From Citrobacter koseri ATCC BAA-895 (GTDB taxonomy: Bacteria > Pseudomonadota > Gammaproteobacteria > Enterobacterales > Enterobacteriaceae), in assembly GCF_000018045.1 (NCBI RefSeq), contig NC_009792.1:3224001-3288000 (forward strand): a stretch of DNA of 64,000 nt, read 5' to 3'. The translations under genes and the position numbers were made by a program. Positions 56,401-64,000 of the stretch are shown piece by piece; position 1 is the stretch's first letter, and every line of letters starts with the position of its first letter. The notes beneath the pieces were generated by a model. That model had not been told where the DNA came from. It saw only the letters and a list, made by a program, of their open reading frames with translations, and ran no database searches.

Positions 56401-56775
56401 ATGAAAAAAATCATAATCGTAGGATTCGTTTTTCTGACCTTGGCAGGTTGTTCTTCAGTAGGCAACCAGTCATTGAAAAATGAGACGCAGGAAAGTGTGA
56501 AAACCAAAATTGTTAAAGGCAAAACTACAAAACAGGACGTGTTAGCATCGTTCGGTGAACCTGACAGCCGTTCTTTGATCGATGGTGAAGAGCAATGGTC
56601 ATACACTATGTATAACAGCCAGTCCAAAGCAACCTCTTTCATCCCCGTTGTGGGACTGCTTGCAGGTGGAGCAGACTCACAAACTAAATCTCTGACAGTT
56701 TCTTTCAAAGGCGAAAAAGTCAGCACATACATCTTTAATGCTGGAACAAGCAACGTGAAGACTGGCATTTTTTAG
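56401..56775 (+). CDS. BamE/SmpA-like lipoprotein
   Basis: A 124-residue exported lipoprotein: signal peptide MKKIIIVGFVFLTLAGC with lipobox LAGC, Cys17 the predicted lipidation site. The rest matches the small BamE-type fold pattern (KIVKGKTTKQDVLASFGEPDSRSL, then EQWSYTMYNS). It sits directly after the membrane protein gene and before a strong terminator. It may have a role in the envelope or entry exclusion; unknown. Confidence 0.75.
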   Translation: MKKIIIVGFVFLTLAGCSSVGNQSLKNETQESVKTKIVKGKTTKQDVLASFGEPDSRSLIDGEEQWSYTMYNSQSKATSFIPVVGLLAGGADSQTKSLTVSFKGEKVSTYIFNAGTSNVKTGIF

Positions 56776-56808
56776 ATAAAAGACAAAACCAGCATCAAGG
56801 GAAAATTT

Positions 56809-56839
56809 AGCCCGCAGTTGAAACCTACGGGCTTTTTTA
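56809..56839 (+). terminator. Terminator after lipoprotein gene
   Basis: AGCCCG (56809-56814) pairs with CGGGCT (56828-56833), followed by TTTTTT. Confidence 0.75.
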
Positions 56840-56852
56840 CAAAAAACATAAA

Positions 56853-58223
<1,371 letters not shown>

Positions 58224-58618
58224 ATCTTGACCCTATGAAAATCTATGTCCTTCTAAGGATTCTAGCTTTTTCTTATTGACGATCCAATCAAAAAATTGTA
58301 CTCCACTTACCAAAATACACTATCAAGTAGAAGTTATTAACTTAAGAGGTAGAATTAGTATTTTCCAGAAAAAATTAAATGTTTGACAGAACGATGCTGA
58401 ATAATATCGCTAACCTTAGTAAGGTCAGGGGGGTGTTATACACAACTCCTCTCTATTATCGTTTGTTAAAGGTTCTGGGTATGTATGCATAGTAACAGTA
58501 AAAGCATCTAAGAGGATGCTTTTAAGCAATAATTAGATTCATGGAATTATCGATTTACGAATCTAATATTAAAATTTAGACTATAGATTAAGTAAGTTCA
58601 ATGAAGACCATACAAACA
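58224..58618. other. Non-coding stretch between EP-repeat gene and small ORF
   Basis: AT-rich, no supported gene. It holds the region upstream of the EP-repeat gene, without a recognisable operator. Confidence 0.5.
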
Positions 58619-59041
58619 CTACAATCCATATCTTTTCCTTTTATCCTTTTTCGATAATTCTCTTTTTAGAGTTGAAGCCTCATATTTCCTTTTCTCATTA
58701 GCATAGACTTTCTCTGTTCGGCTACCATTACTGACTATAAAGTTAATCAATGAAGAACATACATGTTTCATACGCTCTTTGTTGATCAAATCATCATCCA
58801 GTTTATTTATATGACTATAATATGAAAGTAGCAGAAAGGTTAAAACAACCTCCCTGTTGGAGAAGGTCATTTTTTCGATACCACTTTGGTATTTGATATA
58901 AAATCCTGCACAAAAAAGATATGATTGTTCTATAATACGTTGCTCTGAGAAACCAGATCCAGCGAGTTTATCAACGAATCGATCAAGCAGAAGTAGATAC
59001 CTTTCCATTAAGTTAATATTTGTTTTATCCATAATATGCAT
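58619..59041 (-). CDS. Hypothetical protein near recombinase module
   Basis: About 140 residues from ATG 59041 (or 59032); a longer frame reaches 59089. The sequence is helical (NLMERYLLLLDRFVDKLAGSGFSEQ) with a basic C-terminus (KRELSKKDKRKRYGL). It lies downstream of the TnpC-like gene with an 88-bp gap and could belong to the recombinase operon. No family recognised. Confidence 0.5.
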   Translation of the reverse strand: MHIMDKTNINLMERYLLLLDRFVDKLAGSGFSEQRIIEQSYLFCAGFYIKYQSGIEKMTFSNREVVLTFLLLSYYSHINKLDDDLINKERMKHVCSSLINFIVSNGSRTEKVYANEKRKYEASTLKRELSKKDKRKRYGL

Positions 59042-59129
59042 CCTTGCAATAGTGAAATTTTGTCGTCCTGACAAGAAAATAAATAGCATAATATTTTACC
59101 ATGTCAATAGCTAAAACCTATCAATTCTA

Positions 59130-59528
59130 TTAAAGGTATTTTGCAGGTAACGGATTATTAAGTTCTTCAATCGTTATTTGTTTAAGGTGAGCATTATAAA
59201 GCCATACTTTGAACTGCTCTAAATAGCGTTCATTTAATGCCTTCAAAGCTTCATTTTCTGCTTCAAGTCTTCTAATTCGTTGAGAAGCCACTTTTAAATT
59301 AGCAGGTTTTACAGTGTGTATTGCACCAGATTTGATAGTGGCTTTTTTCACACTGAAGCTTTCTGCAATCCTTACATGACTACTTAAGGATTGTCTTGAT
59401 GGTCTTTTCCCAATAATCCTTACTAACCTGTCGCACAAAGCATCCCAGGTTAGTTTTTCATCTATAGACCATGTGTTAATAACATCAACAATCTTCTTCT
59501 CATGATAACCATTTATATGCTTAGCCAT
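59130..59528 (-). CDS. TnpC-like accessory protein of the recombinase module
   Basis: 132 residues ending with a coiled-coil (ASQRIRRLEAENEALKALNERYLEQFKVWL). The N-terminal half (KLTWDALCDRLVRIIGKRPSRQSLSSH) looks like a DNA-binding helix bundle. It begins at the base after the stop of the third recombinase. Position, size and coiled coil match TnpC of Tn554-type elements, which assists the recombinases and orients insertion. Confidence 0.7.
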   Translation of the reverse strand: MAKHINGYHEKKIVDVINTWSIDEKLTWDALCDRLVRIIGKRPSRQSLSSHVRIAESFSVKKATIKSGAIHTVKPANLKVASQRIRRLEAENEALKALNERYLEQFKVWLYNAHLKQITIEELNNPLPAKYL

Positions 59529-61160
59529 TTATTCTCCTTTTTTTATTCTCTTATGGAATTCATACCATCTATCAGCATTTATGTTCCCATCATTTTTATC
59601 ATACAGTGTTCTTTTTAAAATTTTATCGTGAATGTTTGAAATCGTTTCGTTATCTAAACCAGAATTATCAATCGGATAATGTTCACACGGCTTAAACGCA
59701 TATGAGTGCTTGCAGTAGCCATATTTTGATACAAGTACTGCACCACTACTAAGTGAATCAAACTCATTAAGATCCACTACTGGAATATCCTTTATTCTGT
59801 GCTCATTAATACACACTGATAATTTTTGTTCTCTTATTACTTTAGACATTTGAAGATGCGATCTGTGGTCATAAGAAACATTTTGAGAAATAAGCTTACG
59901 TCCAGACCAGCGAGCAATACTAAATTCATCCATACCATTTATTTGAGCAAATGTGTTGAGAAGATGCCTCAGTTGATGTGTTCTTAGCAAATATGGGCTA
60001 CCATCTTCATTTACATAACCATGTCTTTTAAAGATATTAAAATTTCCTTTTATATAATCAGAATCAACAATGTCAGTTTTAAAAAAACTCATTGTAGGTC
60101 TGAATAACTTATCTAACATTTTCTTTTTGTTTTGATTTAACTGTCCTTCAGTTAACAAGCAAAGCGCATTAGAATATTCAATTTTCTTCTCTCTATCATA
60201 CCAAGGGAAATCATGAGGTATATTCTCTTTTAGGGTTACCATCGTTGAATTAGATTGATTTTTTTTAAATTCAGCAGCCAATAACCTCGCTTGACTTGAT
60301 AATTCTTTTAATCTGCTAATAGCCCTTTTAGCTATAGGTATCATTAAAGTTGGAATCCATTTTATATTACCTTCATATCCTTTTGCTGAAAAAAATCTCA
60401 ATCCGTATCTTTGAATACCCTTACCATCACATTCTGTAATTTCACAATCCGCTGGCAAAGCTAAAATTTCTGATATCCTACTTGGTGCGCACATAAGTAA
60501 AGCAAGCACAGATGTAGTAAATATATCTCTTGAAGATAATTGTTCATCCCGCTTTGAAAAAATCTCAGCAATTGCAATAACTGATTTGATATCAGGCAAT
60601 CTAGGATGGCCTTCAAGTGAAGAATCATAACCAGTCCAAGACTGAGTAATCCTATACCTAATTGGATTTACCCAAAATAAATAAGATGAGTTAGTCATCC
60701 TATTATCACTTAAAAATGAACTCAATTTCTCAAGTTCTTTCCCAATAGCAAATGCATGTGCTTTAGAATACTTTTCAGAGGCTATTCTTATGCATTCATC
60801 AAAAACTGAATTGTTGCAATAGCTTACATTAGCTTCCATATTGATTTTCAGTAAAACGAATTCTACAATCTTCAACATTGATAATGTTGAGTGTTTCGTC
60901 TTAGATTTATTGAATGAATGCACATGCAACATATATGCTTTAGCGAAATTAATAAAATTATCATCTAAGCGTTCCTTGCTGCTTAGGTTGTTTTTTAAGT
61001 TAAACTTAGTAAATCTATATAAACCTTTCCATTTATTGCTTTCCCAAGAAGTTGTTGAATTATTATTAGAAATGGTATCCTTACAAACCTCGATGAACTT
61101 AATAACATTGTCGTGTGGGTTGTTTTTATTACTTGGTTCAAAAATAAATATATTATTCAT
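59529..61160 (-). CDS. Tyrosine recombinase, third of a trio (Tn554 TnpB-like)
   Basis: A 543-residue site-specific recombinase. Catalytic set: CAPSRISEILALP (Arg), RTHQLRHLLNTFAQ (His-x-x-Arg), IARWSGRKLISQNVSYDHRS (Trp and Tyr). The C-terminus has a cysteine pattern (YGYCKHSYAFKPCEHYP) that may bind zinc. The 1-bp overlap with the previous recombinase shows one operon. It lies between the 440-residue recombinase and the TnpC-like gene. Confidence 0.85.
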   Translation of the reverse strand: MNNIFIFEPSNKNNPHDNVIKFIEVCKDTISNNNSTTSWESNKWKGLYRFTKFNLKNNLSSKERLDDNFINFAKAYMLHVHSFNKSKTKHSTLSMLKIVEFVLLKINMEANVSYCNNSVFDECIRIASEKYSKAHAFAIGKELEKLSSFLSDNRMTNSSYLFWVNPIRYRITQSWTGYDSSLEGHPRLPDIKSVIAIAEIFSKRDEQLSSRDIFTTSVLALLMCAPSRISEILALPADCEITECDGKGIQRYGLRFFSAKGYEGNIKWIPTLMIPIAKRAISRLKELSSQARLLAAEFKKNQSNSTMVTLKENIPHDFPWYDREKKIEYSNALCLLTEGQLNQNKKKMLDKLFRPTMSFFKTDIVDSDYIKGNFNIFKRHGYVNEDGSPYLLRTHQLRHLLNTFAQINGMDEFSIARWSGRKLISQNVSYDHRSHLQMSKVIREQKLSVCINEHRIKDIPVVDLNEFDSLSSGAVLVSKYGYCKHSYAFKPCEHYPIDNSGLDNETISNIHDKILKRTLYDKNDGNINADRWYEFHKRIKKGE

Positions 61161-62482
61161 TATGCTCTCCAGGGGTTTAATTTTTTACAAGATAAACATT
61201 TAAATTCCTCTTTCGTATCTTCTAATAATAAAAATGAATCTAAAACATACTTGATAAAAAAGTTCTTGTTTTCTTCAATCTCTACGCCCATAAGTATATT
61301 AGATAAGGGGTTAAAAAATGCACTTAGTTTCTTATCAATATCATAAACACTGTCGGGATTATTTTTTATATAAATCATAGAAGAGTTTGCTGATTTATGA
61401 TCTAACGCTTTAGCAATCACCTCAATTGAGGCTCCTTCATTAGCCAGTCGACTTCCTAATGTATATCTGAATCTTCTGGCATTAAGCTCTATATAGCTGT
61501 TAGTCCTTTCTGATCTAACATCGAATTTTGAAGGAAAGCGTTTTAATAGCTTTGACATGACTGAGTTTTTCATATGGAAAAAATCTGTTGTTAAATCAGA
61601 TAGAAAACCCTCAATCCTTTTTATTTCCGTAATCTTGTCTAAATCCATGAAGATTGGCAATTCGCCTCTATAGTTATTAATCCCAACACTGAATTTATCT
61701 TCTACAAACACCTGATTTTCATTAATTAGCATTGATAAGCTGTCATATAAGAACTTTTCTATCATTACCATGTTAAATTCATTTCTGAATGATTTCCTTT
61801 GTTTTACTTTTGGTACATTTAAAAAGTACCCTTTCTCATTTTTAATGAGATCCTTAGCTTTTAGAGAGATTAATTGTAATGGCCTTCTTCCTGTTATTGC
61901 CAACAGAAGAATATAACAATATAAGAAGCGTTGAATTTTCTTCTCAAGATAAAGTTTGCTAACAGATTTAAGGATGTAATTTAGTTCCGTTTCAGTTAAA
62001 GGTCCTTTATTTGGATCTCGTCTTTTAACTGCCTCTCCTGTTTGGTTTGGAATGATTTTTATTTTCTCCAACATTCTAAGGGCAGTCGCTTCTACTCCAG
62101 GGTAATTGAGTTTTTTCCATTTAGTGATGAAGGCCTTAACTATGTTTAGCATGTAGTTTCTCGCTGAACCTAAATGAACATTCAATTGATATATGGCTTT
62201 GTCATCAATAGTATCGATAGTCATCGCACCAAACCACTTATAAAATAAATTGTTAATGCTTTTAATATAGAAAGAACTATATTCAGACGCATAGTAAGCC
62301 AATGTTTTTAAGTAGCTAAGTTTCATGTTTGTAGGCATTCTATCTACAACTTTATGAGGGTATACACAGTTTTCTTTATCCAGTTGCCATTTCTTATCTG
62401 ACAGTTTGAAACTATACCCATTCATCTTAGCAAAATATATTTGCTCACTTTCAATACATTTGATTTCCATACTAAACCTCAC
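61160..62482 (-). CDS. Tyrosine recombinase, second of a trio
   Basis: A 440-residue recombinase: LLAITGRRPLQLISLKAKDL (Arg), RRFRYTLGSRLANEG in place of the usual HxLRHT box, then LDHKSANSSMIYIKN (His and Tyr). The first His of the HxxR box is replaced, so catalytic competence may be altered, while the Arg and Tyr remain. A C-terminal CLSCKKLNPW may bind metal. It overlaps the first recombinase by 11 bp. Confidence 0.82.
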   Translation of the reverse strand: MRFSMEIKCIESEQIYFAKMNGYSFKLSDKKWQLDKENCVYPHKVVDRMPTNMKLSYLKTLAYYASEYSSFYIKSINNLFYKWFGAMTIDTIDDKAIYQLNVHLGSARNYMLNIVKAFITKWKKLNYPGVEATALRMLEKIKIIPNQTGEAVKRRDPNKGPLTETELNYILKSVSKLYLEKKIQRFLYCYILLLAITGRRPLQLISLKAKDLIKNEKGYFLNVPKVKQRKSFRNEFNMVMIEKFLYDSLSMLINENQVFVEDKFSVGINNYRGELPIFMDLDKITEIKRIEGFLSDLTTDFFHMKNSVMSKLLKRFPSKFDVRSERTNSYIELNARRFRYTLGSRLANEGASIEVIAKALDHKSANSSMIYIKNNPDSVYDIDKKLSAFFNPLSNILMGVEIEENKNFFIKYVLDSFLLLEDTKEEFKCLSCKKLNPWRA

Positions 62483-63683
62483 TAATCATTTTACTTACTG
62501 ATTTATAGACCTTTAGAATGACATCTTTCTCTTGTTGGGATATATATTTTAAATTATATCTATCACACATAATTGACTCCTTTGACCAACCCATTAGATA
62601 ATTCCTTAAATCTTTTCTTCTACTATATTCTAATTCAGCGCCTTCTATTCCTTTAGAGTACATGTAATTCCAAGAGTGCCTTAGCCTATGACCTGAAAGA
62701 TTATATAGCTCTGGACTTGCTCGTTTCAGTGTTGATATCACCTTCTCATAAGCTGAAATGCTTAAGGGTTCTCCTGCGTTTTTTCCTGTGCAATGAGCCA
62801 CAAATAAGAAATTATGTTTTTTCCTTTTTGTCATTTTTTCCCTGCTATTGCTTATGTAATCAAAAATTTCACTGGCTAACTCATCAGATAACGGAATAAC
62901 CCTTTCGCCTGTCTTTACTAACGGTTGATAAGATCTTCCATCCTCTTTTGAATCATGTCTTCTGACCACACTTAGAGTGTTGTCTCTGAGATCAAAATCA
63001 TCTATTTTAAGATTGAGCAACTCTCCAGCCCTTAAACCTAAATTTAAGAGCAAAGTAAATATTAGTCTGTTCCTGACCTGTACTTCCTTATGGAAAGGGT
63101 TTGCAACCCCACCAATTTCCAATAGACGGAAAAGTACTTTGATCTCTTCTTCATTTAACGATTTTTCAGATATTTCATTCATATTCAATGAACTGTTTCT
63201 TGGAATATGTGCTCTGATACTTTCAATAAATAATTCTACTTCATACTTTGCATGAATCCCTTTTGACGAATGAACTAATCCACATAACCACTTAAGATAG
63301 CGTGAAAAAACGTATATTCTATAACTAAAGGTTCTCTTCGCAATAAATCTATAATTTGCTGATTTTATATTTATAATTTTCTGTCTGTCGAATCTTTGTT
63401 TCGCATATCTTACCAGTTCATCTATTTCCGCAACGCAGAGATATTTTTTAAGCTCAATTCTCTCAACTATATTAATTCCCCTACCATCCAAGAAATTACT
63501 GAAAATTAGTAAGTTAGTTGCAACTATTTCCATCGTTGAGGCCGTTGCGCCTCTATTTCTTATGTCTGTAGTAAGAAATAGATTTTGGTAGTAAGCTGGT
63601 AGATTACTTTTTTTATCAAGGATCAGGCATCCTCGCTCCCCACTACTCATGATGAATTTCTTTACTTTATATCCCATTTTCAC
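62472..63683 (-). CDS. Tyrosine recombinase, first of a trio (Tn554 TnpA-like)
   Basis: A 403-residue recombinase with a SAM-like N-terminal domain and the complete catalytic set: LGLRAGELLNLKIDDFDL (Arg), SGHRLRHSWNYMYS (His-x-x-Arg), MGWSKESIMCDRYNLKYI (Trp and Tyr). It is the first gene of the recombinase operon and likely the main strand-transfer enzyme. A perfect 20-bp palindrome lies 118 bp upstream. Confidence 0.87.
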   Translation of the reverse strand: MKMGYKVKKFIMSSGERGCLILDKKSNLPAYYQNLFLTTDIRNRGATASTMEIVATNLLIFSNFLDGRGINIVERIELKKYLCVAEIDELVRYAKQRFDRQKIINIKSANYRFIAKRTFSYRIYVFSRYLKWLCGLVHSSKGIHAKYEVELFIESIRAHIPRNSSLNMNEISEKSLNEEEIKVLFRLLEIGGVANPFHKEVQVRNRLIFTLLLNLGLRAGELLNLKIDDFDLRDNTLSVVRRHDSKEDGRSYQPLVKTGERVIPLSDELASEIFDYISNSREKMTKRKKHNFLFVAHCTGKNAGEPLSISAYEKVISTLKRASPELYNLSGHRLRHSWNYMYSKGIEGAELEYSRRKDLRNYLMGWSKESIMCDRYNLKYISQQEKDVILKVYKSVSKMISEV

Positions 63684-63800
63684 CTCAAATTTTACAAATT
63701 AATATCACTCTCACTTATTAAATATATTCCAATTCAAAATAATTCAAATTTTTTACAATTAATCTTGTCTATTTGGTATATAAATTAATGGCTTGAAAAT

Positions 63801-63820
63801 TTTATTTGACGTCAAATAAA
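63801..63820. other. Perfect 20-bp palindrome upstream of recombinase operon
   Basis: TTTATTTGAC-GTCAAATAAA is a perfect palindrome; a half-site ACGTCAAATA recurs at 63916-63925. Both lie in the 317-bp non-coding end of the window (63684-64000), which holds no other feature that I recognise. Possible recombinase binding or operator site. Confidence 0.5.
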
Positions 63821-64000
63821 CAGGTACGGCTAGTTAATAGTATCCATACCCGATATTAAGAAAACTATCTCTAAGTCTTATAGCAAAAGCTCTGCCAGAA
63901 AAAAGGTAAAGAATTACGTCAAATATATTCATTTTTTCAGATGCAAACTTTACAAAGCCTCTTTTTTTTTACCCACTACGTAAACTCATAAGATCTGTAA

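Overview
The window looks like chromosome of a Citrobacter (freundii complex or close relative). The 456-codon gene at 6193-7563 matches Citrobacter freundii tyrosine phenol-lyase as I remember it. It sits in an enterobacterial yjiM-yjiL-yjiJ context with a second tryptophanyl-tRNA synthetase. No database search was possible, so names rest on motifs and recall.

Layout. (1) 1-8.3 kb is core-like: end of yjiM, yjiL, a DUF3343 gene, a yjiJ-type exporter, trpS2 behind a Trp-Trp leader peptide and competing hairpins, a free-standing 25-codon micro-gene, then tutB and tpl on the minus strand with TyrR and CRP sites upstream. (2) 8.3-17.1 kb is a defence and toxin block: Fic protein, EcoRII restriction enzyme and methylase, a fused helicase-phospholipase D protein (Mokosh II-like), and an HNH nuclease. 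(3) 17.3-42.4 kb is a wrecked SPI-7/PFGI-1-type integrative conjugative element (ICE). Its parB, traC, traG, ardC-like, relaxase and integrase genes each carry nonsense codons, frameshifts, a duplication or a deletion. Its cargo is largely open: a RipA-family gene with a U_UUU_UUA frameshift site, a HEPN-like protein, a DUF262 + OLD-like pair, and dndBCDE for DNA phosphorothioation. dndB has a near-consensus LexA box just upstream. The right edge carries a 23-bp piece resembling the 3' end of a leuX-type tRNA gene. (4) 43.0-51.0 kb is one minus-strand run, hxsDBCA-qatABCD: a His-Xaa-Ser radical-SAM peptide system 26 bp from a complete Qat anti-phage operon, with a 9-copy octamer repeat upstream. 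(5) 51.8-63.7 kb is an AT-rich mobilizable island: small membrane proteins, MobC/MobA relaxase genes rich in GCTTCGC, a lipoprotein, a protein with about 42 Glu-Pro repeats, and three overlapping tyrosine recombinases plus a TnpC-like gene.

How it fits together. The tpl/tutB pair imports and cleaves tyrosine. trpS2 is probably induced when tRNA-Trp is uncharged. The transfer machinery of the ICE is dead while its defence cargo stays open, as expected of a domesticated defence island. The most novel items are: dndBCDE without dndFGH but convergent with DUF262 + OLD-like genes under a possible SOS promoter; the hxs-qat super-operon; and the trpS2 attenuator.
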